DNA of 64,000 nucleotides, taken from positions 361,001 through 425,000 of the forward strand of contig JABMCL010003271.1 in assembly GCA_018857735.1 (NCBI GenBank). The letters are read 5' to 3'. Shown here in pieces: positions 32,401 through 46,078 of this stretch (within the stretch, counting starts at the first letter, position 1; each line of letters opens with the position of its first letter). Position numbers and translations under genes: made by a program. The notes below the pieces were generated by a model. The model was not told the origin of the DNA and searched no databases. It saw nothing but the letters and a program-made list of their open reading frames with translations. The stretch comes from Alviniconcha marisindica. Taxonomy: Eukaryota; Mollusca; Gastropoda; Provannidae.

Positions 32401-35165
32401 AGTTATGTTTCAATTTACTTCTGTCATAATCGGATTTCACAGATTCAGGGGGAATCTTTCCTTTAGCAGAATTAAATTTCTTTACATTACCTAATGAACC
32501 CGACTGTTGCCATAAAACTATGCCTGTAAATAAAAATCAGAACTTTTCATGCAAGCTATATACTAAGAATGCCCTTACATGACCACAACTGTGGTTTTGT
32601 CTCTTCCAAATAAAAGCTTTTCTAGCTAACCAGATGTGAACCATACATAACCTTTCAAGAATGCTGAGAGTCACCTCTGCTGTAGGTTCTCTAAAAAAAC
32701 AAAAGAAGAAAAAAAGCAACAACAAAAAGAGCAAGGAAGAATATTCAAACAGCAGCATATGTGATGAAGCTGCAATTCTGCACTTGTAAGCACAGGCACA
32801 CAACAGTTATCATTGTCATATGACAGTGCACTGTGCAAGATACCATTTTGCCGAAACTGTAGACTACATCTGGTAGGTTGGTTTGTACTCAAAGCGTGGC
32901 TATCAAAACTTGCTCCCTAGTACCCACAGTATGGTACGCTAAAACTACCAATAAATGAAGGAAAAACAACCACAGCTTATGAGGAAGATGGCCCACAAAA
33001 AGAACTATCAGCTACACAGGACCTAATTAGTTCAGTTATGGGGTTTGTGCTTTGAAGTTGGAACCAGAGCAAGCTGCACCATAAAAAGCCTTCTCACGAC
33101 AATGACCACAGGAAAAAAGAAAAACGGATACAGATTTAAGTTATTTAAACCCATTAGCCTTATACCAAGCACAGCACTGCACAATCAAGTGACAGTACGC
33201 AACATCTGCAACATTTTTAATATGTAAGATGGAAATAGTTGGATCTTGCATTGGCTTGCGCTGGTATGAAAACTCACTTTTGGCAGGCACAACATGAAAG
33301 ACTGCTCAGTGACAAAAACTAAGTACATTTAAGTAGCAATAACCATGGCTTACTGCTCACACAAAAAATGTACAGCAATAATAATACTGCTTACAAACGT
33401 AAGAACGTGCTCAGGTTCAAATTTGATCCGAGTATGCAACATGTCAAGTTCAAAGCCCAGAAAGGTCCTAAACCCCACAGCAACAGGTGTAATCTTGTGG
33501 ACAATTCTAAGGACGTGCATTCTATTGCACACCAGTGTGCCAGTACTTGCAGTCATTTAACTGGATGGCCCGAAGGAGAGGGGGTGGGGGGACGGAGATA
33601 ATTTCCCTCAAAAAACAAAAAGAAGCCAGGAACCTCAAGACTGAAAGAGCTGAGGAGCAAAGCCATGAAACTCGAGACCTGATTTCCCCATGAAAAAGAG
33701 GCCATGATGAAAGAAAACTACAAAACTCAAGTCCGAGTTCGATTTCCCTAGGAAAAGGAAGCCATGGAGCAAAGCCAGGAAATTCAGCCCAATTTCCAGG
33801 GCCTATATCTAAGACGAGTAAAATAGCCCCCCTTAATAGCATTTATTTTCTAAACAATGACAGTAAAAAAATGGGTATGCATGAAGTGCAAATAGAACTA
33901 TTGGGCTGGCCTAAATGCATTTAAAGTTGTAGCCTCATCTCTCTACCAGGAACAAGAGCTAGACTTACGCAAGTTCTGGACCCTTTAGCTAATTGGGATT
34001 AAATTCTATCTGTCTTTAACTTTATTTACTCTTCATGCAAATGGGCCCAGATGGAAAAGAGCTGTGGAGCAATGCCAGAAAATGCAGACTGATTTTCAGA
34101 GTGAAAATTAGCTATGGTATAAAGCAAGAGAATTCAGACTGAGTTCCAAAGGAAAAATGACCTTTGCCAAGAATTTGGGCCAATTTCGAAAGGAAAAGGA
34201 AGCAGTTACAGAGCTAGGCTGGTAAATTCAGACCAGACTGTCCAGAAACAGTAACTTGCAGAAAGAACTATGCTTGGAAATTCGTACTTTCTTTTTTACC
34301 TAGGAAAAGGCAGCAAGCTAGAAATTCTACCAATTTCCCTGGAAAAGCAAGGAGGTAGCAAGTAGCTTGTTTTTTCCACCCAAGTTACCTGCTCCTTGTT
34401 TTCCAAAAGAAATCGGTCTGGAATAGCTATGGAGTAAAGCTAACAAACTTTACCCAAAAGATATGTGTTATTGTTAGACTAGAATAGGTACTCTGTATGC
34501 CGCCTCATCACGCACTGCGTGCAGTTTTTTTTCAATCTGTAGGGGCAGCAGGGAAATACATCTCTTCTATTTCAACTACCTGATGATCTTTGCCAGGCAG
34601 GGGTAGAAGCCTATGTTGTTCATTCTCAGCTGCCCTTATGCAAAGGACTAGATACTCTTGTCAGCCACTGCATGCACCATGATGTGTGAATTGACTCTTG
34701 TGAAACTGTCAGTGTGATTTAACTTCACTGTCTATAGTTGTGAATCCACAAATAACTTCCCTTTTACACAAATGCAAATAGTATTTAAGCCTTAATAGTT
34801 TTGGCAACTTCAAGCATGGATGGTAACACACTTGGGTCGGTGCAAGATGATGCTCTTTTTTCCCCAAGCAACTCAATGGCAGCAGACTGAAAATGTCAAC
34901 AAATCTCAACAAACAGTTAGCACGCAGCACTGTTACACATTTTTAATGTCAAATTTGAATTTAAGCCTTTTGCATGTGCAGTGTCAAGCAAGCACTTTTT
35001 TTTTCTTCCAGTGTCACATGCTCTTTCCCAAGGCAGCTGATGGGGAGCAACTGAAAGCAGACTGTCGAAGCTGACAGCAGAGGACTGGAACTGCACAGAT
35101 GGACACTGCGGGAGACCGACATCATTGGTGGTTTTAACTCAGCAAAGAGACGAGTTCTGAAGGCA
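28750..35165. other. Intergenic region between two convergent genes; no gene recognised
   Basis: The two genes point toward each other across this interval, which must also hold the UCHL3 3' UTR. It holds a LINE-type tail (GGTTGACTGGGCATAAAACA at ~29,549), a (TA)n at 29,378-29,413, a SINE head at 31,180-31,297, a ~110-bp direct repeat at 32,055-32,200 (AAGCATAAGGTGGCAGACAA) and degenerate ~70-bp repeats at 33,600-34,350 (GAGCAAAGCCAGGAAATTCA). Open frames here are short and match nothing I recognise. Confidence 0.6.
31180..31297 (-). mobile_element. SINE head fragment
   Basis: The reverse complement begins GATGAGCCAGTTTGGCCTAG, then TGGTAAAGCATTAGGATGGT and the B-box-like TTCGAGTCC, and reaches the body motif at AATGTCCACAAATCAC. 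The tail is missing. It is tRNA-like but not a functional tRNA: the anticodon arm does not close. Confidence 0.65.
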
Positions 35166-35170
35166 CTGGA

Positions 35171-38100
35171 CTACTCATCGACCTTGACCAGAGCCATGAG
35201 GGTGAAGTTAATCTCTTCAGGGTCCCGCTCCATGAACTTCTTCACCACCTTGACAGTGTCCTGAAATACAGGCCAGGCATCATCATTTGAGCATGGGCAA
35301 CAGTTTCAAACAGGGCAACAGTTTAATCACTGCTAATGATGGACTGGGATCCGCAAGAAAACCATGGCAGTATATGTGTGTATACGCGTGTATGAGTGTG
35401 TGTGCGTGTGTATGTGGTCCAGTATTGAAACTTTACGTGCTACCAAGTGGCAAATTTCCATGTCCATTTTTAACAGAAACAATGAACAATTCTGCATCAC
35501 TGCAGTACAGCAATGGATTTGTTCACTGCACAATGATAGTTGTAACTTGATAATTTAATGCCCAGTCAGCCGTGGCAGTTATAAAAGTTAAAAACAGATT
35601 AAATTACAACTCGACAATCACCAACTCAAATTAGAGAAAGGTTAAAATAGTCTACAAAATGAGAAAAACAATCATTGTACACATGGGATACAAACCTCAG
35701 ACCTACAAAATGACAAAAACATTGTACACATGGGATACAACCTCAGACCTACTGACAGTGAATCCACAACCAGTTCATGGTACCAATTTGAAAGATAGGA
35801 ACCGTAACTCATTCAAAGGGCTGAAAAACAATTACCCATGGGAATCATATAAATGCAGTATTTTCACCTGGGCTGCTAATTATCTCTATCACTGTGTCAG
35901 TTAATACTCTCTGCCAGCAACCATGCACCAGTGACGGTGGAAAACTCCCAGGGTTAATATCTTACCTCCAGCAGGGTGTCAGCAGTTGTCTTCCCATGAC
36001 ACACAGGGGTCTCCTTACGGCCATCTGTGCAGAAAAACAATGAAGCTGAACAACATCCTGAGGGAACAAGATTACAGCGTACCTGTTCATGGATGCCAGA
36101 TTGTGGGGTATGACTGTGAGGTCTTCATGGGGTCAGGTCTGAGGGCTAGGACTGTATTTTTCAGCAATTTGTTAAAAAAAGAAAAAGAAGCCAACACAGA
36201 TGTTGCAAAGTCACATTTAATTTTTCGTTTGCATTCCCTTTTAACTGACAGGAACACTGAAAAACAGTTGCGATTATGGGTCAGTTGCATTAAAAACAAG
36301 AACCTGAAGAACACAACAAGGTGCGAGACATAGTTCTTTTCCTGGGACAACACATCCAGTTCCCATGCTTGGCACTGAGTTTCGCACCAGAAGAGACACT
36401 AAAGTTTTGAATCCTTTCTGCAATACTTTATTTATTTATTTTTTAAACTGCAGCTGATTGTTATTAATCATGCATGGCATCAAACTTGAGCCTGTCATCA
36501 CAATAAAAAGTCAATGTGCATGTTGTGAAATACCAAGTTACCTTCAACTGCAGAACTTGGTTAAGTTACCAATGTGCAGCAATTATCTCTTAGTATGTAC
36601 TCAGCCAATTAAAGCAACATGTAAATTGTAAGCAAAACAACCAATGCAGAAACATATCACCAAACTCACCCATTTCATACAAGTTTCCATCAATATTCAC
36701 AAAGGCCACAAAGTGGGGTTTCACGGAAGTGTCCCTTGATGGTGCCTGAAACAGAAGCAAATGAAGTCATTTGAATAGTATGCTAAAATCAGTTACAAAA
36801 TGGTCTTCTTCTTCTTCTTGACCACTGCATTACAAAATAATCAAGCTGAGTCACAATCACCAAAATCTTACATTCAGAGATTTACATACAGGACAAGAAT
36901 CCACATTGTGCAAATCTTACAGGCTCATGAGATAGGAAACTGCCTTGGACGCATCAGCCAATTCACAGACATTACTGTCAGTGTCATGCTCAAATTGTTC
37001 TTGTCAAGCCCAGTAGGGAACATCAAGCACTATCTGCGTGCAGCCTCTGCAGCATACAACGTGGTTCCTCTTTCAACTATTCCTCATCCGCACACTAGCT
37101 GTGCCCAACATGGATTATTTCCCTTCTCCTGTGAATGTACCTCTGGAAGTGGCAGCTGACGTGCAGCACACAACATGAATAAACTCCCGTACTCTTTCAA
37201 AAAATCATTAATGGTTCAGCTTCCTGTGGTATAGATTGAACTAGGACCCCCAACACACACCATCACTCTGTCCAAACTGTTTTGCCACAGTGCAAAGTCC
37301 AGAAAGGCACCCATAATATTTCTTACATTTGTACTATATAATAAAAATAAATAAAAAGGTTTGAGCATGGCATTGTCTATGTATGTAACTAGAAATGTGT
37401 ACAATACAAAGTTTGCACATGATCAGCTATGAACTGATACAAACATCCCAATTTGCAGTTTCATCTTTTGATGCTGTCAAGATCACACATACACACCCAC
37501 ACACAAACTAGTTTGAAATTGAAAGTGCTGTGCTCAATCCAGTCAATGAGGCTACAAGCATGTAGTGTTTCAGAATCTCACATCAGCCACTGGGGAAAAC
37601 ACAGCATTATTTTCTAAACCACAGCCAGCTCGATGAACACACAACAAACTAATGAATAATTAATTACTGTATTTTTCTGGACAAGGTGATACTTTTTTCA
37701 TCAAATTTGACCTCTGCACATTACAGTCAGCAGCATCTTATCTATGAATAAAATTGGGCATGCATGCATTTCCGAAGAACAATAATGATCATTCTGACCC
37801 CAAATCGTACCAAACACATACCTGGAAGAAGAATTGGTCTCTGTGTCAGATTGAAACAGAAATCACATACCTTGGAAAACAGATCCATAATATGTTCTGG
37901 GCAACTGACAGAGGACACGATCCCAGAAATGGGATCTGGAATGATCCAATACTCCTAGTCATACTGTCAGCGTACAGCAACACTTAATCAAAGGTGAAAG
38001 ATTATGAAACTGAAAACAACACATGTCAACACCAGATACAAACGAAAGACTTCATCTCATTATGAAGTCCAACGGCAGACAAGAATGGGTTAGCCGACAT

Positions 38101-41100
38101 ACACCATTTAGCTTTCATCTACTGCACTGTTTAGAATATGAAGCCAGGTCTGATGCTCTGAACAATTCAAACCACCAGTGAATGGCTAATTCACTGAACA
38201 TTTTCACTTTTCCATATTCAGCACTTTCCTCTGCATCTGACATGTGCCCATCAGAATTTGATTGTTGACAATGACACTACAAAAGTTGCACCATATGTTT
38301 GGAAGCACCTATCAGTGTTTGGGTTTTTGTTGTTTTTCGCCAAATTTCAGGAAATGGGGGTGGGGGGAGGGGGGTGCCTTATATCCAAAGGTCCCCCCAC
38401 CTACCCCCCAAATCCATCAAGGACATGGTAAAACACACCAACACGCTGATGAAACCACTCACCTCTGTATCGCCCTCCTGTGCACTCTCCTCATGTGCTG
38501 ACCCCATGCCCTGCAGGTAATTAATGGCAGATGTCAAAGCATGCCTGAAAATAGCATACTTGCAAACAGGAAAATGAATAAAACACCACTATTGTACCAA
38601 TCAATTCTTTACCTGGAAAAATGGCACAAAGCAGTAACCATATTCAAGATTTTTATCCCCAATCAACCATTATAAGCAGTAACCATAATCAGGATTTTTA
38701 TCCCCAATCAACCATTATACTTCCAGTTCCAGTTGTTTCCTGCGGCTAAGTCTTTCAAGATGTTGACAGTAATCTAGCACAAACATTCTGACAGCAGTAA
38801 CTGACATAATCCCAAAGCAACAGTTGCCTTGACCGAGAGTTTCAGGGAACTGAAGCTATAGTCTGTACACACTACATGCTTTCCTGTAATGATCTAACTG
38901 CAGAAATAACCTGAACAGGACCTGCAAAAATGACTTGCATCAGTTGTAATTGCTTTTACATATTAGTATTATTACTGTTCACATGACTGGCATGAAACGG
39001 TTCACATGATGGGCAGTTGTCAGTTCAAAAAAGCATTAAAATATTTTCATTTTCCACAACTGACAGGTGATTTGTCTGTATCAATTTTTTTCTTTTCTCT
39101 ATCTAGATGTCATAGACACACAAGGTATCACTGTCAGTATAAAAGCATATCAACCTAGGCTTTCCAAGATCTGAGTGGGGTGTGAAACAGGTGCAGTGTC
39201 AGACAGGTGAACTGTCAGTACCAAAGCAAACAAACCTCATCCTTTTCCAGAAATTCAGCTCTTTCCGATGGGTTCAGATCTTTTGACTGGTCCAAGAACT
39301 TTCGGAAATGTTTCCCATCTGAAATAAATAACAGAATGAAACACACTCATACTGACAAAAGTAGTATTCAACTCATAAAAACAAAAGCTAGCTTAGCCAC
39401 TGCCATTTGCAGACATCTCCACCACTGCTGCCAGACAAATGTGTATAAAATAACACAGTGTTTGTGAGCTGCTGCCCAAATTATCTGACTCACACAGCCT
39501 GTGGATTAATTAATGCCCAAACAAAATTGTGTCAGCAACATCCACAAGAAGCCCCATCAATCCATACTCCATGCATGTGTACATGCAAATTAGTAAACAC
39601 TGATGGAATCAATTTATTTCAAATGTAAACTATTTTCACATAACCAGTTTTATATGATCTACAGTCATTCTGTATCAATCTCTCAATCTCATGCCTGAGC
39701 AAGTAATGTTTGGAGACATGGAACTGACACCATTATAGGCTAATTGTGGATACTGTCATTTTGTTATATACTGTGTCCCACTGTAACTGACAGTGGCATC
39801 AAATCCCACAAAGCCTCACCGGCAAAAGAAATCTTGTCTTCATTGTTTGCCAAGGCATGCACCAGAGCCACAGTGCCACATGCATTGCTGATTGTCTGAC
39901 GCATGAAGTACACGGATGATGGGAAGGACTTGTCCTCACTCCCTATATCCTGGCTCTTCGCCTAAAGAAAAAAAAATCATTATTTCAGTTTTCGACACTC
40001 TGACTTTGAGAACATTATATTTATAATCTAAGCGTAATTTGGAAGGTGTAGAAAAATGTGCCAAGTCAGACTTTTGTGTTGTATACAAACCCAAAACTAA
40101 CATCCTGGAAGACCTTGGCTCACTGCCTATGGGTGGGTACCTTTCAAGCTCCAGAAACAAACATCACGGCCAGCAGTCATTATAACCTTTCCATTTCAAC
40201 TTTTAAATGTTTATCAGCACAAACCACTCAGGAAGGGTAATCACTCTACATCCGATTAGCAGACAGGATAAAGTTTAAACATGACATTCCTAAATGGAAG
40301 GCTAATGCACTGCAAGTGCAAGTCCTCACTGCCTATGAATGTGACATATAGTGTAAGAAAAAGTCACTGCAATTATGCAACACTTCAAATTCAATTATGT
40401 CAAAACAGGTACATGTACTGATTTGATTCAACATAGACGCAGTACCTTTTTACATCTGCACAGACACCATCAAAATGTATACCTTTTCCGTGAGAGGATA
40501 CAGCAACATGACAGCAGCAACAGGACGAGGCACCATCATCAGCAACTCTGCATCCAAGCCATAAATGTCGACAAACTGCCAGTTCTTGCTGGCTCCCAAG
40601 TTTTCAATGTACTGAGAGAAAAAATTGCACAACCAAATAAACTTCAACCACATCACCTCAAGGCTCAACCATCAACATCAACTCATCTAAACCATGTCCA
40701 CCAATAATCACCATCGTTCCACCAAAAAATGTCCATCCACAATCAAGCTGCCTAAGCTTCGTACAATCATCTGACCAAAACCACAATCACCCTGCCTACA
40801 CAGTATACTACAAATACAACCATCCTATTTCCTACCAAAATCACACTAACCACCACCCTGCTTAAACTATCCTCATCACACCAAAACTTCATCTACTCAC
40901 AATTACCCTAACTAAATTGTCATCATCCCACCAAAAGCACATCCAACAACACCTGAACCACCATCACCCCACCCAAACCATATCCACAATTACCCAAACC
41001 ACCACTGCCTCACCAAAATCACATCCACCAACAGTTGTGGGGCAAGAGCTGCCACTGTCCTACCTAAATTTGTGCATCAAGGCTATGGGGATGACTTTGT

Positions 41101-42392
41101 TTCAGTTCATGATGACATCACTAAAGATTTCACTTTCTGTATCATTGTGACATTTTCCTGTGAATAATTATTATCTGCTCAATGGACAATGGGACTGGAA
41201 AATGACCTCCCAAAATGTTCCAAAGCCTCCAAGTCCAGGTAAAGAAGAAACAAACCTGCCACATTCTTGGCAGAAGAGAGGAAGTAGCTTACCTATGAAC
41301 TCTCTCACAACACATTTTGCACTTTATCCTATTATAAACATTCAAACGTTCACCATCTGGACCTGCAGAAGGGCTCTATGTTGGTAGTGGAGATACCTAA
41401 AGTTAAATTCACTAAAACAGAGACCACAGACTTTTACAGAACTCTACACTTTAAAAATATTGCTCATAAACTGATGTCTTTGTAAAATATAAAAATTATA
41501 ATTATTGGTGTGCTTTGCGAGAGTACATAATATTAATAAGTGTGGAATTACGAAGAAATGCCCTTCATAAAACTGTAGGGTAAAACAAATCTTAGGCTTG
41601 TGATAATTTGGGGGGGCTAGTGGATTTTCATATTTACTGGCTTGGCAAGCTATTAATAGTAATTATTAGTAGAAAATTATCTTCCACAGGCCTGTATTCC
41701 AGTGAATCCTTTTGTAATTTGTATCATTCTGAGTCATGGCCTTTAAGTATTTATATATATTATATAATAATTAATACAAATTATCATCAGCAAACTACTG
41801 TTTTCAATGTTTATGAAAAACAGGGTTCACAGTTTACAAAAACAAATGGTTGCAGAATATCACAGGACAGGCATTTTCCTGCTGATCCAGCCTGTTCCCA
41901 TAATCAGTTGTGTTAACTAGCAAGTTGGTCAACTTGTTGTCTTCCAAAGATTATGAAGATTAAGTTCCAGTACATGAGCAACCTCAAAACCAAATGCATT
42001 TTCACAGCAGAGATATACCCCCCCCCCCCCCCCCCAACCAGTACCAAGTAGTAGTAGTACCTGAAAAGCTTATAAAACCCAAGATTATCCAGATCAGGTA
42101 CATTATAACTGCTGCTAATGATATGTGATCTTACAAGTAATGTTACACAAATGTGACTTTAACCCTAATTAGAATAAGAGATAATGTCAGCACATGACTG
42201 ACACTTGAAAACATTGAACTGCCATCAGCTTTTTGCAACTTTATATATATATATATAATATATATTGGTTTTTTGTCGTTATTGTTTCTTAAATTTGTGA
42301 TCTTGTTCCAGACACTTTGTTTGCCCAACAGCCACCTGTTGTATAACAAAATAAGTCAGAAAAAAGAAAAGAAAAGAAAAAGTTTAAAATTA

Positions 42393-42441
<49 letters not shown>

Positions 42442-44589
42442 CTATTTAGTAACAGTATGAGCTAGTTCTTAGCTGTTATGCAGGCATAAATAAACTGTGT
42501 GCATCATAGTTCATACCCTACCCTGACTTTCGCCTCTTAATAATGAATGAGAGTGCAGTTGGTTACAATTTACATACAACGACACATGACAACATGTACA
42601 AAATATGCCGCTTTACTCCCCCTCACCCCACTTTTTGTTTTGTTTTTGTTTTGATGAGTGCAGTTATCTGCTTGAAATTGTATTCCACGTATGAAATATG
42701 ACAAACTTCTGCAACACATGCTGTTCATGAAGTCAGACATTGAATGACAGAGACAGGATGTGCCTACTGCCCGTATTTTTGCAAATATTTGACAAACCAA
42801 AAATTGACTGCAAAAACTGTAGAAACCTGAGCGTGTCATTTTCATTTTTTCCTCCCTTCCTTCTTAATCTTATTGGTAGAGCGCATGGCATTCCTTCATT
42901 TGTGGTCCCTTTTAAAGTTTAAACACGGCCAGCCAGCTGGCTCAGCAACCTATCACTGTAACAGTAACACTGATATTTATCATGATAATTATCATAATAA
43001 CACTGACTGATTTAGTGTATGTTTTGTTGTTGTCACTTTTTTTGTGCAAAGCAAAAACAAACACAAACATGCGCAGGCACTCCTGCTGTGCAGACACAGG
43101 TATACAGACAGACATCTATGAAATTAAAAACAAATCTTACTTAAGCCTATTATCTGTGTACATTAGTATAAATTGATATTGTGTTTATTTGTTTATTTAT
43201 AACTATCCTTATAAACTGAATAAACTGGAAAAAAGACTGATGCACCAATGTCAAGTCAAACTCAGTCACAAGCAACAATGCAGTTTGCACTAAATCCATT
43301 CCTCTAGTTGTGAACCGTTTCATAAATTTATGCAAAATTAAAAACATTCATTCCTCTAGTTGTGAACTGTTTCATAAATTTATGCAAAATTAAAAACATT
43401 CATCCAACTTGCCAGAAAAATACTTTATTTTTTAAAGATACACATTTGAAAAACATGTTACGTGTCAGTGCTTTCTGAAAAATGAAAGAAAGAAAAAAAA
43501 CTATTGTAATAATACACAAGTTTTACAACTCACCATGTGGGAATTTCCAAAACTTAACAATGCTTTTTGTGCTGAAATGGCAGGGCTACCAATTATCCAA
43601 TACACTTACACAGTATTAGCATTTGCTGCATTTATTCTTGGTTAAACCGGAAGAAACTTTGAGTCTCCCTGTACTAGTACAGTAGTTGCAGTATAAATAC
43701 AATGCCAAAACAAAAACAAAGTTTTTTTAGAGTTTATAAATGCTAAATTCAACCCTGGTTCTGCCGGGTTCATAATTTTTTAAGACAGTCTTCTGCTCCC
43801 CCCCCCCCCCCCCCAACCCTCTTCACACAAACAACAACAACAGAAAAACAAAAACAAACTACAACAACAAAAAACACAACAAGAATAACCACAAAAAACA
43901 ACAACAAAAACCGCAGTACAGAAAGCAAGTGCGTGTGGTGTGGTATGTGTGTTCTGGGTGGGGTGGGGAGGGGGGGCGTTTGCTAGTAGTACTAGTAACT
44001 TAATGACGGCCGTATATCTGCCCAGTTGTAGTGATTGTCTGAGTGACCGTTTCCGTAAACCACATGTCACACCAATTTTGGAGAGAAAAAATGGCTAGAT
44101 CGATCACCGAGAGAAGCATTCGCAAAGCAGACTTTGATTCGACATGTTGCACAATAGCAGACGACAATTTCCCCCGACAACCCGCTTCTTTTCACCGGCA
44201 AGAAGACAAATCAGGCACACAAATGTTAAAACTGCTCTTTGTTTTAGTCACACACATACTGTTCTGTCTTATCACTTTGGCTAAACACAACCAGACCCAT
44301 ACCAACACATTAACCAACAGATCTTATTTTCTATAATTATTTTGTGACGCGACTGCCAAGCCGTCATCCCGAACCACTGCAGCCGACATCATGGCGACGA
44401 ATAATTTACCTTGTTCAGGACCTGAAAAGAAACAAAACAAGGCTGCATGAAAACCGATTTCAACAAAATTGTAACACACTAACACAAATGGCATTATGAC
44501 ATGCAAAGGAGAGAAAAAGCGAATGAAGTCTGCGAGTTACAGCTTACTTTTGGGTTCGATTCAAGCGGTATCCAGCGCTGGGTCGCCAT
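35171..44589 (-). CDS. UCHL3: Ubiquitin carboxyl-terminal hydrolase, UCHL3 type (226 aa)
   Basis: Nine coding exons in transcript order: 44589-44548, 44421-44410, 40611-40483, 39961-39820, 39318-39236, 38510-38463, 36745-36670, 36024-35966, 35260-35171 (stop TAG). All junctions are GT-AG, all phases agree, and the product is 226 residues against 230 for human UCHL3. It is a cytosolic cysteine protease that frees ubiquitin/NEDD8 from small C-terminal adducts. Visible landmarks: start [24 protein letters not shown]; catalytic Cys89 in TISNACGT with oxyanion Gln83; the crossover-loop region [20 protein letters not shown]; catalytic His163 in PHFVAF; catalytic Asp178 in MDGRK; the C-terminal KFMERDPEE. 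All catalytic residues are intact. The linker after LTEK is about six residues shorter than in vertebrates. Confidence 0.96.
39120..39235. repeat. Decayed duplicate of a UCHL3 exon end
   Basis: CTGTCAGTATAAAAGCATAT, AACCTAGGCTTTCCAAGAT resembles CTGTCAGTACCAAAGCAAAC, AACCTCATCCTTTTCCAGAA that spans the donor of exon 39236-39318, at ~84-bp spacing. Similarity is partial. Confidence 0.45.
39820..39961 (-). CDS. UCHL3: UCHL3 exon 4: catalytic cysteine
   Basis: 142 nt, phase 0 in and phase 1 out. Encodes [40 protein letters not shown] and EDKISFA. The nucleophile Cys and the oxyanion-hole Gln are both here. Confidence 0.95.
42005..42034. repeat. Poly-C run
   Basis: About 20 C. Other runs longer than 14 C or G occur near 4,152, 4,527, 13,840, 14,558, 43,799, 47,383, 47,844, 49,850, 49,936, 56,370, 57,345 and 63,557. 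Confidence 0.85.
43309..43405. repeat. 57-bp tandem duplication
   Basis: CATTCCTCTAGTTGTGAAC, GTTTCATAAATTTATGCAAA, ATTAAAAACATTCAT occur twice in a row, one substitution apart. Intronic in UCHL3. Confidence 0.8.
44410..44421 (-). CDS. UCHL3: UCHL3 exon 2: a 12-nt microexon
   Basis: GTCCTGAACAAG between acceptor CTTTTCAG and donor GTAAAT, encoding V-L-N-K in phase 0. It supplies exactly the residues that bridge ESNPK and YIENLG in the UCH alignment (vertebrates have a V-x-N-Q-F-L-K type sequence here). Without it four conserved positions would be missing. Confidence 0.88.
44548..44589 (-). CDS. UCHL3: UCHL3 exon 1 (start)
   Basis: 42 nt, ATG at 44589-44587 in AATAAAAATGGCG context, encoding [14 protein letters not shown]; donor GTAAGC, phase 0. 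Upstream 44,590-44,720 is the likely promoter/5' UTR; no TATA box seen. Confidence 0.93.
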
Positions 44590-45208
44590 TTTTATTGCAG
44601 ATTACCCACGTGGTATGTAGGCCTAACTTCCGCGCGGCTGCCACAGGCACTTGACATTCATGGCCCGTAACAGACGGCGTCTATCGACGTCTTCTCCTCT
44701 CAGCAGAACATCCAGAGGCTATGCTGTGCAGAACTATGACTCAGAGGTATCCTATGATGTTGACATCAGCACATGATTATAATAATGTTAATATAACTGA
44801 CTAAAATAGAGCCGCTCGGTGCACTGGTCGGCCCGTGTCGGCATGTCGTATGGCAGCGGCCGCTACACCGAAAAACGTTGGAGATACCACACAAACGAAA
44901 AAGGCGACACTTAGCAATGATTATAAGAATATTTAAAAGCGGTTTAAACCACAAAAAGTTAAACATCGGCAAGACGTGACATACCATGTCACACTGACAT
45001 TGAGGCTGATATGACTGACACACGCACACACCGCCACTCGCGGGACACACACAGTCACTCACACTGACACACTGACACACACACACACTGACATACACAC
45101 ACACACACACTAATGACATGATTCGGCGGCGACACATAACTTATAACAATAATTATATGTCAGCAAGTTATACTGCCGTGCCACTTGAAACTAATAACAG
45201 ACCGGCCG

Positions 45209-45209
<1 letters not shown>

Positions 45210-45267
<58 letters not shown>

Positions 45268-45268
45268 A
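45210..45268. repeat. (GA)n microsatellite
   Basis: About 55 bp of GA. Confidence 0.95.
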
Positions 45269-45344
45269 GGTTCTCCCAGAGCACGGTACCGTGCGGACGC
45301 TATCTTTATTTTGTGACTTTGCACCGCCTCGCAGTTAATCAGAA

Positions 45345-45495
45345 ATATTAAAATGGCAAGTTCCATCACTGAGTTGCTGCTCGTCTCAACTGAGGCAAGA
45401 GTCATTCTGGGCTTGGTGCAGACTAATGTGACAACTAGCATTAATATAGTAGTCTCCCTCTTCTCCCACCTCAGTCCTGGGATTAAGTCTCGGTC
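45345..45495 (+). mobile_element. Diverged SINE body
   Basis: ATTAAAATGGCAAGTTCC, AAGAGTCATTCTGGGC and AGTCTCCCTCTTCTCCCACC parallel the SINE body at 13,740-13,840 (TTAAAATGGCTCTC, GGAATCATTCTGG, AATCTCCCTCTT). Head and tail are not visible. Confidence 0.4.
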
Positions 45496-45777
45496 AGTCC
45501 CTGCCTTCTAACTGAGACAACTCAGCGTCAACTGAAACAACTGAGTTGAACCTGAAATGACTGAGAGAGTGAATTAGGAGCACGTCAGTGTAGTAGGTTT
45601 TAAACAGATTATGCTCTGTAAAGTTCAAGACTATTATCGTTCTGTTTTCCTCCTCGGCATAGTTCTACCTCAGTTCTTCAGCTGCCGGGTATGGTGAATG
45701 CTACTTCACTGCAGTGGCCCACCCCCTCAAGTCTTTTGTTGCTGTTTGTTTGTTGCCAGTTTTGTGTGTGTGTGAGT

Positions 45778-45779
45778 GA

Positions 45780-45841
<62 letters not shown>

Positions 45842-45968
45842 TGTGTGTGTCAGTGTGCGGCGCGCGCGTGCGTGCGTGCGTGCGTGCGTGTGTGCGTGCG
45901 TGTGTGTTGTTTGTTTGTTTTTGTTTGTTTTGTTTTTCAGTGTTTGCTTGTTTTGGACTGTCCGCTAA

Positions 45969-46036
<68 letters not shown>
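45778..46036. repeat. (GT)n, GTGC-rich and (CT)n tracts
   Basis: About 60 bp of GT, then GCGTGCGTGCGTGC, TTGTTTGTTT and ~65 bp of CT. Confidence 0.95.
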
Positions 46037-46038
<2 letters not shown>

Positions 46039-46078
46039 GTCTCATAATTTAATTTTTTTTTTATGTAATGGAGTGGAG

